A DNA stretch of 34,588 nt from Bacteroidota bacterium (GTDB lineage Bacteria > Bacteroidota > Bacteroidia > Bacteroidales > JACABE01). Position 1 is the first letter of the stretch. Every line of letters starts with the position of its first letter. The stretch lies in the NCBI GenBank assembly GCA_013377005.1, contig JACABE010000037.1:1-34588 (forward strand). The letters run 5' to 3'. The notes below the pieces were generated by a model. It was not told the origin of the DNA. It did no database searches and worked only from the letters and a program-made list of their open reading frames with translations. Both the position numbers and the translations under genes were made by a program. This document shows, in pieces, positions 1 through 8,856 of this stretch.

Positions 1-109
1 ATTAACATATATGTTTGTAATTCAAATTATTATATGTTTTTGTCATGTACTAAAAAAAATGAATTACTTTTACTTTATCAAATAAATACAAATTAATCGA
101 ATCAACACC

Positions 110-1360
110 ATGAATTCAAAAAAGAACATACTCTTTCTTACATTGATTTTAATAGCATCTTCAATAGCTGTATTTGCTCAAAAGACAGAGAAAAAAGACA
201 AAGCCATTTATACTGATAAAAAAGCCGGTTATTATCAAAATGTCTTATTGAAAACCATTGAATCAGAAGACCAGAAGAATACTGCTATTAAGGAAACTGA
301 AAAAGTTTTTTCGATGGATTTTACAGGAAACATCTATCCTACCGATACTTCAAAATATACTAAATTCTGGCATAATAATCCTTTAAATCAAGGTTTAACA
401 GGAACCTGTTGGTGTTTTGCAGGTACTTCTTTTGTAGAATCGGAAGCAGAAAGAACTACTAAGCGTAAAATTAAACTCTCAGAAATGTTTACAGTGTATT
501 GGGAATATGTGGAACGAGCAAAATATTTTGTGGAAAAGCGCGGAAATATGTATTTCAGCGAAGGTTCCGAATCTAATGCAGTATTGCGTATGATGAAAAA
601 ATATGGTGCTGTTCCCTCCTACGCTTACACAGGCAAATTACCCGGAAAAACAGTTCACAATCATACCAAAATGGTGCAGGAAATGACAGCTTATTTAGCT
701 TCTGTAAAAGAATACAATCAATGGAATGAAGAAACTGTTGTAGCAACAATCAAAAATATCTTAAATTACTATATGGGTGAGCCTCCTACTGCTTTTACCT
801 ACGAAGGCAAAACCTTAACTCCTGCAAATTTTTACAGTGATGTTTTGCAATTTAATGCAGGAAATTATTTTAGTTTTATGTCAACAAAAGAAATAGCTTA
901 CAATCAAAAAGGATTGTTGGATGAGCCCGATAACTGGTGGAAATGCAATGATTACTACAATTTAGCACTCAATGATTATATGAAGTTGGTTGTAAAGGCG
1001 CTAACAAAAGGCTATACAATTGCACTTTGCGGTGATGTTTCTGAACCCGGTTACAACAGTCAAACACAGGTTGGTGTTATTCCTAGTTTTGATATCCCTT
1101 CGGAATACATTGATGAAGATGCACGTCAATACCGTATGGAAAACAAATCAACTACCGACGACCATTGCATCCATATTGTTGGCTATCAACTAAAGGATGG
1201 TAAATATTGGTTTTTGATTAAAGATTCGGGAAGTGGTGCCAATGATGGTAATACAAAAGGCTATCGTTTTTATCACGAGGATTATATAAAACTTAAAATG
1301 CTGAATTTATTGATGCACAAAGATGCTGCAAAAGAGTTTTTAGATAAAATAATAAAATAA
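110..1360 (+). CDS. Secreted C1-family (papain/bleomycin hydrolase-like) cysteine peptidase
   Basis: The 416-residue protein begins with a Sec signal peptide (KK, then a hydrophobic stretch ending VFAQ at about residue 24), so it acts in the periplasm or outside the cell. The papain-like core is recognisable: Gln94 in NQG (oxyanion hole), nucleophile Cys100 in GTCWCFAG, and catalytic His352 in the DDHCIHIVGY block. The third catalytic position, normally Asn in an NSWG-type motif, appears to be Asp372 in IKDSGSG. Length and the wide spacing between Cys and His resemble the bleomycin hydrolase/PepC group rather than short papains. The start is the first ATG before the signal peptide. A TAnnTTTG-like element (TATGTTTG, 10-17) lies about 90 bases upstream. 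The gene stands alone ahead of the HD gene. The family is secure; substrate and activity are unknown. Confidence 0.85.
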   Translation: MNSKKNILFLTLILIASSIAVFAQKTEKKDKAIYTDKKAGYYQNVLLKTIESEDQKNTAIKETEKVFSMDFTGNIYPTDTSKYTKFWHNNPLNQGLTGTCWCFAGTSFVESEAERTTKRKIKLSEMFTVYWEYVERAKYFVEKRGNMYFSEGSESNAVLRMMKKYGAVPSYAYTGKLPGKTVHNHTKMVQEMTAYLASVKEYNQWNEETVVATIKNILNYYMGEPPTAFTYEGKTLTPANFYSDVLQFNAGNYFSFMSTKEIAYNQKGLLDEPDNWWKCNDYYNLALNDYMKLVVKALTKGYTIALCGDVSEPGYNSQTQVGVIPSFDIPSEYIDEDARQYRMENKSTTDDHCIHIVGYQLKDGKYWFLIKDSGSGANDGNTKGYRFYHEDYIKLKMLNLLMHKDAAKEFLDKIIK

Positions 1361-1415
1361 GTGCCCTGAGTACTTTGAATACTTAATCTACTTTAGCGGC
1401 TGCAAACAATACAAA

Positions 1416-2663
1416 ATGAACGATACAACAAGAAATAAACGTAAAATATTAAACGATCCTGTCCACGGATTTATAGGATTGCCTAATGATTTAATATTCG
1501 ACATTATCGAACATCCTTATTTTCAAAGATTGCGTCGCATTATGCAACTAGGTCTTACGCATTTGGTTTACCCGGGAGCATTGCATACTCGTTTTAGTCA
1601 TGCCCTGGGTAGTATGCATCTGATGATGGAAGCTATTGAAGTATTAAGGCAAAAAGGGCAAGTAATTACGGATGAAGAAGCCATAGCTGCGAATACTGCT
1701 ATTTTACTACACGATATCGGTCATGGTCCTTTTTCACATGCGTTGGAACATTCTTTAGTGGAAAGTATGAGCCACGAGGATATTTCGGAAATATTTATGG
1801 ATTGTTTGAACGAAGCTTTTGATGGACAACTTACAATGGCATTGGATATTTTTAAGGGGAATTACCCTAAAAAATTTCTTCACCAATTGGTATCAGGACA
1901 ACTGGATGTGGATCGCCTAGATTATTTAACCCGCGATAGCTTTTTTACAGGCGTTTCCGAAGGTATTATAGGTACCGAACGTATTATTAAAATGCTCAAC
2001 GTTTGGGATGGTGAGTTGGTGGTTGACATTAAGGGTATTTATTCTATTGAAAAGTTTTTGGTTTCACGCAGATTGATGTATTGGCAGGTATATCTTCATA
2101 AAACAGTACTTTCGGCAGAACAACTGATGATTAAAATACTGAAACGTGCCAAGCAATTATCGCAAACGAATATTGAAGTATTTGCTACACCCGCATTGAG
2201 CATTTTCCTAAAAAACAATTATCAGAAAAAAGATTTTATTGAAAACAAATCACTCATCGAAGTTTTTTCTCAATTAGATGATTTTGATATTTTTTCTTCA
2301 ATTAAAGTTTGGCAAAGGCACGATGATAAGATATTATCAAAATTATCAGAAAATTTAGTAAACCGAAATTTGTATAAAATAGAATTGCAAAATAAACCTT
2401 TCAGCAAGGAAATAATATCGGAACTGAAAGAAAAGATAAGCAGGCATTATAATATTAGTGATGAAGAAACTGATTTTTTTGTTTTTACTACCGATGTTGT
2501 GAACAATGCATATGATTTAAAACATGAAAATATAAATATTTTACTAAAAAACAATGTTGTAAAGGATATTACAGAAGCATCAGATCAATTAAATGCAGCT
2601 TTTTTAGATAAAATTGTAAAGAAATATTTGCTTTGCTACCCTAAAGAATGTTATTTATTATAG
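1416..2663 (+). CDS. HD-domain phosphohydrolase (dGTPase-like/YdhJ type)
   Basis: This 415-residue soluble protein carries a complete HD metal-binding signature: HTRFSH around residues 57-62, the HD doublet in LLHDIGHGPFSH at about 99-108, and an Asp in LDVDRLDY near 164. The order matches the HD-superfamily phosphohydrolases related to dGTP triphosphohydrolase that are common in Bacteroidota. The second half is alpha-helical with no other recognisable motif. The family hydrolyses nucleotides or phosphomonoesters using a metal pair; the substrate cannot be inferred here. It lies 174 bases upstream of lpxD, a common neighbour in Bacteroidota. The ATG start gives an N-terminus (ILNDPVHGFI) typical of the family. 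Confidence 0.85.
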   Translation: MNDTTRNKRKILNDPVHGFIGLPNDLIFDIIEHPYFQRLRRIMQLGLTHLVYPGALHTRFSHALGSMHLMMEAIEVLRQKGQVITDEEAIAANTAILLHDIGHGPFSHALEHSLVESMSHEDISEIFMDCLNEAFDGQLTMALDIFKGNYPKKFLHQLVSGQLDVDRLDYLTRDSFFTGVSEGIIGTERIIKMLNVWDGELVVDIKGIYSIEKFLVSRRLMYWQVYLHKTVLSAEQLMIKILKRAKQLSQTNIEVFATPALSIFLKNNYQKKDFIENKSLIEVFSQLDDFDIFSSIKVWQRHDDKILSKLSENLVNRNLYKIELQNKPFSKEIISELKEKISRHYNISDEETDFFVFTTDVVNNAYDLKHENINILLKNNVVKDITEASDQLNAAFLDKIVKKYLLCYPKECYLL

Positions 2664-2741
2664 AAAAATATCTTCATAACATACTTATTTATCAATCATA
2701 ACGTTTTCAAAACAAACAATTATTTTATTCTGATTTGTTAA

Positions 2742-2759
2742 AGATTATTTTAATAATCT
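2742..2759. repeat. 8-bp inverted repeat upstream of lpxD
   Basis: AGATTATT and AATAATCT form perfect 8-base arms separated by TT, between the HD gene stop and lpxD. The repeat ends 30 bases before a candidate -7 element. It could be an operator or a weak hairpin ending the HD transcript; there is no T-run typical of a terminator. Confidence 0.4.
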
Positions 2760-2789
2760 AATATTTGTTAAATGTTTTAGAATAAGTCT

Positions 2790-2797
2790 TATTTTTG
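2790..2797 (+). promoter_or_regulatory. Candidate -7 element for lpxD (TATTTTTG)
   Basis: TATTTTTG fits the Bacteroidota TAnnTTTG consensus and lies 41 bases before the lpxD ATG. A TTTG (2764-2767) sits upstream with 22 bases between, slightly longer than the usual 19, so this is only a reasonable candidate. Confidence 0.45.
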
Positions 2798-2837
2798 CAA
2801 AGTGGAATAAATACATAATTAATAAATATAATAATTA

Positions 2838-3869
2838 ATGAAATTTACGGTTCAGCAAATAGCCGATACTTTAAACGGTATTGTGGAAGGAAATCCAGAA
2901 ATTACTGTTGATAAATTATCGAAAATTGAAGAAGGAACTCCTGGTAGCCTTTCTTTTCTTGCTAACAAAATATATACTCCTCATATATATAACACGCTTG
3001 CTTCGGCAGTTATTGTAAATAAAGACTTTGTTCCCGATCAACCTATTACTGTAACATTAATCAAGGTAGATGATGCATACAGTGCATTTGCCAAGCTTCT
3101 CGATTTTTACAATCAGGTTAAATTAAACAAAACCGGCATTTCTCAAATGGCATTCATCGCTCCTACAGCCACTGTTGGTGAAAATAATTATATTGGTGAA
3201 TTTGCTTCTGTTGGAGAAAACGTAAAATTGGGTAAAAATGTAAAAATTTATCCTCAGGTATATTTAGGCGACAATACTGTGATAGGTGACAATACTACCT
3301 TATTTGCCGGTGCTATAATATATTCTGATACCGTAATCGGCAACAATTGCATTATTCACGCGGGTGTTGTGCTTGGAGCTGATGGTTTTGGATTTGCCCA
3401 ACAAACCGATAATATTTATAACAAAGTTGCCCAAATAGGCAATGTAGTTATTGAAGATAATGTTGAAATTGGCGCCAATACAAGTATAGATAGAGCTACT
3501 TTAGGCTCAACTATCATTAAAAAAGGTGTTAAGTTAGACAATCAAATACAAATAGGACATAACGTAGTAATTGGCGAAAACACTGTAATTGTTTCGCAAA
3601 CAGGTATTGCAGGTTCTACTAAAATTGGTAAAAATTGCATGATAGCCGGACAAGTTGGTATAGTAGGACATATTACAATTGCCGATAATGTAAAAATTGG
3701 TGCACAATCAGGAATTAATTCTTCAATTAAAAAAGAAGGTGCTGCTTTACTTGGTTCTCCAGCATTTAATGTGAGCGAATACCGTAAAATTTCTGTTCAT
3801 TTTCGCAACCTCTCAAAACTAGTAGCTCGTATAGAAGAATTGGAGCGGAAATTAAAAGAAAAAGATTAA
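2838..3869 (+). CDS. lpxD: UDP-3-O-acylglucosamine N-acyltransferase LpxD
   Basis: LpxD transfers a 3-hydroxyacyl chain from acyl carrier protein to the 2-amino group of UDP-3-O-acylglucosamine, the third step of lipid A synthesis, in the cytoplasm. The 343-residue length is normal. An N-terminal uridine-binding domain (about 1-100; GSLSFLANKIY block) is followed by a left-handed beta-helix built from many hexapeptide repeats of the type IGxNxxI. The catalytic His is His241 in IQIGHNVVIG. A short C-terminal helix follows, as in characterised LpxD proteins. The usual Bacteroidota partners lpxC-fabZ and lpxA are not adjacent; the next genes downstream are DUF4834-like and YfhO-like membrane proteins. 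Confidence 0.96.
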   Translation: MKFTVQQIADTLNGIVEGNPEITVDKLSKIEEGTPGSLSFLANKIYTPHIYNTLASAVIVNKDFVPDQPITVTLIKVDDAYSAFAKLLDFYNQVKLNKTGISQMAFIAPTATVGENNYIGEFASVGENVKLGKNVKIYPQVYLGDNTVIGDNTTLFAGAIIYSDTVIGNNCIIHAGVVLGADGFGFAQQTDNIYNKVAQIGNVVIEDNVEIGANTSIDRATLGSTIIKKGVKLDNQIQIGHNVVIGENTVIVSQTGIAGSTKIGKNCMIAGQVGIVGHITIADNVKIGAQSGINSSIKKEGAALLGSPAFNVSEYRKISVHFRNLSKLVARIEELERKLKEKD

Positions 3870-3958
3870 TAGTTTTAGCTCATAAAATTCAATAATCATT
3901 GTTATATATTAAAATAAAAAATAATTTGTAGATTAGTTTTTCTCCAAAATGTTATAAA

Positions 3959-4216
3959 ATGTTAGAGTTTATTCTTTGGTTAATCCTCATTTATTTGATT
4001 TTTCGCTTCATTGCAAAATTTGTGCTACCTTATTTATTAAAATATTATTTAAACAAATTTCAACAGAAATTCTATCAGCAAAGTTCTCATGATAACACCA
4101 CTAGAAAAGAAGGTGATACTAGTATTGATTTTATTCCTGATACTAAAACCAAAAAGAGTACCTCTGCTGAAAAAATCGGAGAATATGTTGATTATGAAGA
4201 AGTAGAATCGAAATAA
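3959..4216 (+). CDS. Small DUF4834-like membrane protein
   Basis: This 85-residue protein has one N-terminal hydrophobic segment (about residues 2-28, LEFILWLILIYLIFRFIAKF). A basic, helical stretch and a polar, low-complexity tail ending DYEEVESK follow. The pattern matches the small Bacteroidota family DUF4834, which has no known function. It is 15 bases upstream of the YfhO-like gene and almost certainly co-transcribed with it. The family call rests on length, topology and neighbourhood. Confidence 0.75.
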   Translation: MLEFILWLILIYLIFRFIAKFVLPYLLKYYLNKFQQKFYQQSSHDNTTRKEGDTSIDFIPDTKTKKSTSAEKIGEYVDYEEVESK

Positions 4217-4231
4217 TAAAAAAGCAATCTC

Positions 4232-6667
4232 GTGAAAAATACTTATTTTAAGAAATTACTTCCTTACTTGGTAGCTGTTCTTATTTTCCTTACGGTTATC
4301 TTTTCATATTTAACTCCTTTATTAGAAGGAAAAAGCTTAAGGCAAGGTGAAAGTATTAGTACTACTTGTGCTTCAAAAGAACTATCGGATTTTCGCAAAG
4401 CATATCCAAATGAAGTAATATTGTGGACAAACTCAATGTTTGGTGGTATGCCGGCTTATTCAATAAGTATGTCAACACCTTCAAATATTGTTGTTTCATT
4501 TTTTGATGATGCATTGCATTTGTTTTTATTGCCAAATCCAGCAAATATAATATTCATTTACTTTCTTGGTTTTTTTATTTTGCTTTTGGTTTTGAAAGTT
4601 GATCCATGGGTTGGCATTATTGGTGCGCTTGCTTTTGGATTTTCTTCTTATCTTTTTACTATTATTGCAGCTGGTGATTACAGCAAAGCTACTACAATTG
4701 GCTACATGCCTCCTGTTTTTGCCGGAGTAATACTTTTAATGAGAGGAAAGTTTTTATGGGGCGGAATGATTACTGCTTTATTTCTGGCTTTAGAATTTAA
4801 AACAGGGCATATTCAAACGATATATTATTTAACTATTTTGATACTGATATATCTAATTTTCGATTTTTATAATAAATTAAAAAACAAACAGTTAATTTCT
4901 TTCAGTAAAGCGTTTGCAATCTTAATTTTTGCTATAATTTTAGCTTTAGGAACGAATATAACAGCACTTTGGACAAATTATGAATTTTCAAAAGAGTCAA
5001 CAAGAGAAAAATCTGAACTTTCAGCAAAGCTTAATAAAAAAGGTATAAATGAAGACTTTAATAATGCAACACAATTAAGTTACGGAATTGATGAAACATT
5101 TACTTTATTCATCCCAAATTTTAAAGGAGGCTCTTCCATTAGTCAACTAGGAGAAAGTTCAGAAACTTATGCAATATTAATGCAAAATAAAGTTCCTAAT
5201 ATTAAAGAAATTACTTATCAAATGCCTTTATATTGGGGTTCTCAGCCATTTTCTTCAGGTCCTGTTTATGTTGGTGCAATTTTTATTTTTCTCTTTGTTT
5301 TAGGATTATTTATTGTAAAAACACCTTTTAAATGGTTTTTGTTAATGGCTACCGTTTTATCAATACTACTTTCGTGGGGAAAATACTTTATGCCTTTAAC
5401 CGAATTTTTCTTCCGATATTTCCCGATGTATTCCAAATTCAGAGCAGTTTCCTCAATACTTATTATTGCAGAATTATGTATTCCTTTATTGGGTATTCTT
5501 GCTTTAAATCAAATATTTAACAAAGAAACAGGAAAAGCAACAGTAATAAAATTTGGTAAAATATCGCTTTTAATTACTGGCGGTATTACCCTCTTTTTTG
5601 CTTTGGCTGGTTCAGCTTTTTTTGATTTTAAAAGCATAAGCGACGGTCAACTACCTTACCCTGAATGGTTAATGAATGCTATTGTTACTGACAGAAGGTC
5701 TGCTTTTACGATAGATTGCTGGCGGTCTCTTTTATTTATTCTATTGGCAAGTGCATGTATTTGGGCATTTATCGAAAATAAATATAAAAAAGAATTTATC
5801 ATTACAGCTTTTATCTTATTGGTCGTTCTTGATATGTTTTCTGTAAACAAAAGATATTTCGATAACAGTAATTTTACAACTAAGAAGAGTATTCAAAAAC
5901 CATTTCCTGCTACTGAAGCAGATATATTAATTTTAGAAGATAAAGATCCGAATTACAGGGTTTATAATGTAACCAGAAACCCATTTACTGATGCAACTAC
6001 TTCATATTTCCACAAATCACTCGGAGGTTATCATACTGCAAAAATACATCGTTATCAGGATTTAATCGAACAACATATCATTAAAAAGAATGTAAAAGTT
6101 TTCAATATGTTGAATACGAGATATTTTATTGCTCCTGATCAAAACAAGCAACCTCAGGTTCAACGAAATGTTGCAGCATTGGGTAATGCCTGGTTTATTG
6201 ATAATTATAAAATAGTTGAAAATGCAGATTCAGAAATAAATGCTTTATCAAACTTTGAACCAGCTACTACTTGCATTATTGACAAGAGATTTAAAGATTA
6301 TGTAAAAGATTTCATTGAAGGGAAAGATTCTTTATCAACCATTCAAGTAATAAAGTACTTACCAAATCATTTAACATATCAAACATCTGCCAAGAAAAAT
6401 GAATTGGCTGTTTTTTCTGAAATTTATTATAAAAATGGTTGGAATGCCTATCTAGATGGTAAATTAGTTCCTTATATTCGTGTAAATTATATATTACGAG
6501 CGATGAATATCCCTCAAGGTAACCATAAAGTTGAATTTAAATTTGAACCTAAGTCTTATTTTACTGGCGAAAAAATTGGCTTTGCAAGCTCTGCTGTTCT
6601 ATTATTATTACTTTTAGGAATAACTTCAAGAGAAATAGTTCTTTATCTTAGGAAGAGCAAAATATAA
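4232..6667 (+). CDS. YfhO-family multi-pass membrane protein
   Basis: This 811-residue integral membrane protein has an N-terminal membrane anchor, then WTNSMFGGMPAY, multiple transmembrane segments through about residue 530, a large extracytoplasmic domain, and a final transmembrane helix near 785-805. The layout matches the YfhO family (GT-C-like membrane proteins); in Gram-positive bacteria YfhO takes part in glycosylation of teichoic acids. In Bacteroidota the substrate is unknown, though cell-surface glycan modification is a fair inference. Translation probably starts at the GTG at 4232: it gives the expected KKLLPYLVAVLIF N-terminus, and the next in-frame ATG would delete the first membrane segment. 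It is coupled to the small gene upstream and converges on yqgE. Confidence 0.85.
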   Translation: MKNTYFKKLLPYLVAVLIFLTVIFSYLTPLLEGKSLRQGESISTTCASKELSDFRKAYPNEVILWTNSMFGGMPAYSISMSTPSNIVVSFFDDALHLFLLPNPANIIFIYFLGFFILLLVLKVDPWVGIIGALAFGFSSYLFTIIAAGDYSKATTIGYMPPVFAGVILLMRGKFLWGGMITALFLALEFKTGHIQTIYYLTILILIYLIFDFYNKLKNKQLISFSKAFAILIFAIILALGTNITALWTNYEFSKESTREKSELSAKLNKKGINEDFNNATQLSYGIDETFTLFIPNFKGGSSISQLGESSETYAILMQNKVPNIKEITYQMPLYWGSQPFSSGPVYVGAIFIFLFVLGLFIVKTPFKWFLLMATVLSILLSWGKYFMPLTEFFFRYFPMYSKFRAVSSILIIAELCIPLLGILALNQIFNKETGKATVIKFGKISLLITGGITLFFALAGSAFFDFKSISDGQLPYPEWLMNAIVTDRRSAFTIDCWRSLLFILLASACIWAFIENKYKKEFIITAFILLVVLDMFSVNKRYFDNSNFTTKKSIQKPFPATEADILILEDKDPNYRVYNVTRNPFTDATTSYFHKSLGGYHTAKIHRYQDLIEQHIIKKNVKVFNMLNTRYFIAPDQNKQPQVQRNVAALGNAWFIDNYKIVENADSEINALSNFEPATTCIIDKRFKDYVKDFIEGKDSLSTIQVIKYLPNHLTYQTSAKKNELAVFSEIYYKNGWNAYLDGKLVPYIRVNYILRAMNIPQGNHKVEFKFEPKSYFTGEKIGFASSAVLLLLLLGITSREIVLYLRKSKI

Positions 6668-6723
6668 AGAACAACAAGTGAAACACAATTAAAGCGTATT
6701 ATATTTAAACAAGTTATTCTTCT

Positions 6724-7311
6724 TTAATTCATAGACGGATTTGTAGGGAAATTAACCCAATGAGCGTAATCTGCACCTAAATCAATTACTATTTTATTCC
6801 AAATAGAAGCTGGTGATTCATTTAATAAAATATCTGTTTTGGCATGAGTAACAACCCAAGAATTTTCTTTCAATTCTTCATTTAATTGTTTTGGACTCCA
6901 TCCAGCATAACCAATAAAGAATCGAATATTATCTCTGTTGAATAAATTTGTTGCAATATATTCTTTAATATTATCAATATCACCACCCCAATATAACTCT
7001 TCATTAATTTTTATTGAGTTTTCAATCTCAGGAAACTTATGAATATAAAATAAGCTATCTGTTTTTACAGGACCACCTATATATAAAGGAGCATCAATTT
7101 TAGGAAAATCTTTTATTAATTCATTGAGATTTATATATAATGGTTTATTAAAAACCATACCAAAAGAACCTTCTTCATTATGCTCTGCAAGTAAAACAAC
7201 TGAACGCTTAAAATAATAATCGTTTGTAAAAGGTTCAGATATAAGTACTTTCCCTTGAGATGGTTTGATATTATTAGGCTTTATTTCTAAAATTTTATTT
7301 ATATCTGTCAT
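6724..7311 (-). CDS. YqgE/AlgH family protein
   Basis: This 195-residue soluble protein has the conserved YqgE/AlgH (DUF179) blocks: GKVLISEPF near the start, GSFGMVFNKPL at about residues 48-58, LYIGGPV near 76-82, and RFFIGYAGWSPKQL near 130-143. AlgH was named for a suggested role in alginate regulation in Pseudomonas, but the molecular function of the family is unresolved. It is divergently transcribed from the murL-like gene; the two start codons are only 34 bases apart and share a palindromic promoter region. Confidence 0.93.
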   Translation of the reverse strand: MTDINKILEIKPNNIKPSQGKVLISEPFTNDYYFKRSVVLLAEHNEEGSFGMVFNKPLYINLNELIKDFPKIDAPLYIGGPVKTDSLFYIHKFPEIENSIKINEELYWGGDIDNIKEYIATNLFNRDNIRFFIGYAGWSPKQLNEELKENSWVVTHAKTDILLNESPASIWNKIVIDLGADYAHWVNFPTNPSMN

Positions 7312-7328
7312 TTTATTTTTACTTTATT

Positions 7329-7345
7329 CAAAATTAGTAATTTTG
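7329..7345. promoter_or_regulatory. Palindromic divergent -7 elements between yqgE and murL
   Basis: CAAAATTAGTAATTTTG is a perfect palindrome about a central G. Each arm read outward is TAATTTTG, matching the Bacteroidota -7 consensus TAnnTTTG: 7338-7345 for the plus-strand gene and 7329-7336 for yqgE. No TTG sits at the ideal -33 distance for either. The element could be two back-to-back promoters, an operator, or both. Confidence 0.5.
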
Positions 7346-8764
7346 ATGTTTAAAACGAAAAGAGAGCAACAAATATTATACCATTTTATGAATATTACAC
7401 CAAATACTGATAAATACTTAAAAATGAGGGATAAATTTATTTTTCTCTCATTTGAAAGTTATACTTATTCACTTAAAAACAATATTTTTTCTGTTGAATT
7501 TAATTTTAATTTAGCCGATAAATATTCATTTCATCCAACGCTAACTTTTCCTGCCAGAGATTTTAATAAATGGAAGAATGCACCTGAAGAATTAATTCAA
7601 AATATTGTATTTCATATTGGTATGGTAGAATTAATTAGTTATTGGAAAGCTGCTTGTCCTCCTAAAGTCATCATAAAACCTCATATATTAAATGCAAAAC
7701 AAATTGCTTTTTGGAAAAAGGTTTATTTCAATGGTTTGGGTGAATTCTTTTATTTGAACAATATCAATGCTAGTATTGATGATTTTATGGAAATACAAGC
7801 AGATATAGGAAGTGAATTAAAAAAAACTGACATTATGACAGATGATTCTGTCATAATTCCAATTGGTGGAGGAAAAGATTCTGTAGTTACACTTGAACTA
7901 CTAAAGAATTTTGGTAAAAACAATTTACCTCTGATTATGAATCCAAGGAATGCCAGCTTGGAAACTGCTCAAATTGGTGGTTATTTGCGTGAAAACATTA
8001 TTGAAATTAGCAGGAGTATTCATCCTCAATTATTAGAATTAAATAAACAGGGTTTTTTGAACGGACATACGCCTTTTTCTGCATTATTAGCATTCGTAAC
8101 ACTTTTGTCTGCTGTGTTTACCGGAAAACGAAATATTGCATTATCAAATGAATCGAGTGCAAATGAAGCTACTGTTGAAAATACTACTGTAAATCATCAG
8201 TATTCAAAAGGTTATGAGTTTGAACATGATTTTAGAACTTATGTGAATACTTATATTACATCAAGTATTAATTATTTTAGTTTTTTACGTCCGTTGAGTG
8301 AATTGCAAATCGGGAGTTTATTTGCTAAATATCCGAAATATTTTGCAAGTTTTAAAAGTTGCAATGTAGGAAGTAAAACTGATATATGGTGTGGTAATTG
8401 CCCCAAATGTTTGTTTTCATTTATAATACTATCGCCTTTCATCAAAAGAAAAAATATGATTTCTATATTTGGAAAAGATATGCTGAATGATGAAAGTTTA
8501 AGATTTTACTTTGAACAATTAATTGGTATTGAAAACGTAAAGCCATTTGAATGTGTTGGAACTGTGGATGAAGTAAATGTTGCTATCAATATGATTATTA
8601 AACAAATTCCCCAAAATGAAATGCCTTTATTGCTAAAATATTATCAAACACTTTCTTATTATGCTCAATACGAAAATATTAATTTACATTCGTTTTTAAA
8701 TACATTTAATGATGAGCATTTTCTTGAAACTGAATTTGTAAAAATATTGAAAGATAAAATTTAG
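7346..8764 (+). CDS. murL: UDP-MurNAc-L-Ala-L-Glu epimerase (MurL-like)
   Basis: Starting at the ATG at 7346, the protein has 472 residues. It carries a PP-loop-like ATP motif, PIGGGKDS (about 172-179), an NESSAN motif near 268-273, and a four-cysteine cluster (about 339, 349, 352, 355; WCGNCPKC) that could bind a metal. These features and the position directly upstream of murD match MurL, described in Xanthomonas. MurL uses ATP to epimerise the terminal L-Glu of UDP-MurNAc-L-Ala-L-Glu to D-Glu, replacing glutamate racemase. Reading farther upstream would overlap yqgE and add an unlikely hydrophobic stretch. If the TAATTTTG element is the true promoter, the ATG at 7388 is a better start. Family identity is from memory of the motifs; a PP-loop enzyme of another function is the main alternative. 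Confidence 0.75.
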   Translation: MFKTKREQQILYHFMNITPNTDKYLKMRDKFIFLSFESYTYSLKNNIFSVEFNFNLADKYSFHPTLTFPARDFNKWKNAPEELIQNIVFHIGMVELISYWKAACPPKVIIKPHILNAKQIAFWKKVYFNGLGEFFYLNNINASIDDFMEIQADIGSELKKTDIMTDDSVIIPIGGGKDSVVTLELLKNFGKNNLPLIMNPRNASLETAQIGGYLRENIIEISRSIHPQLLELNKQGFLNGHTPFSALLAFVTLLSAVFTGKRNIALSNESSANEATVENTTVNHQYSKGYEFEHDFRTYVNTYITSSINYFSFLRPLSELQIGSLFAKYPKYFASFKSCNVGSKTDIWCGNCPKCLFSFIILSPFIKRKNMISIFGKDMLNDESLRFYFEQLIGIENVKPFECVGTVDEVNVAINMIIKQIPQNEMPLLLKYYQTLSYYAQYENINLHSFLNTFNDEHFLETEFVKILKDKI

Positions 8765-8856
8765 TTTAAAAAGTAAAGCAAAATCATTTTAAAAAACGAG
8801 ATAGCTATTGTTATTTCTTATAAACCTCATAACATCAACTCTAAACTTAATACACT

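Noticed and set aside
7265-7345. Longer N-terminus for the MurL-like protein
   Set aside because: It would overlap the yqgE coding start and add 27 mostly hydrophobic residues derived from the antisense of yqgE; the ATG at 7346 or 7388 is more plausible.
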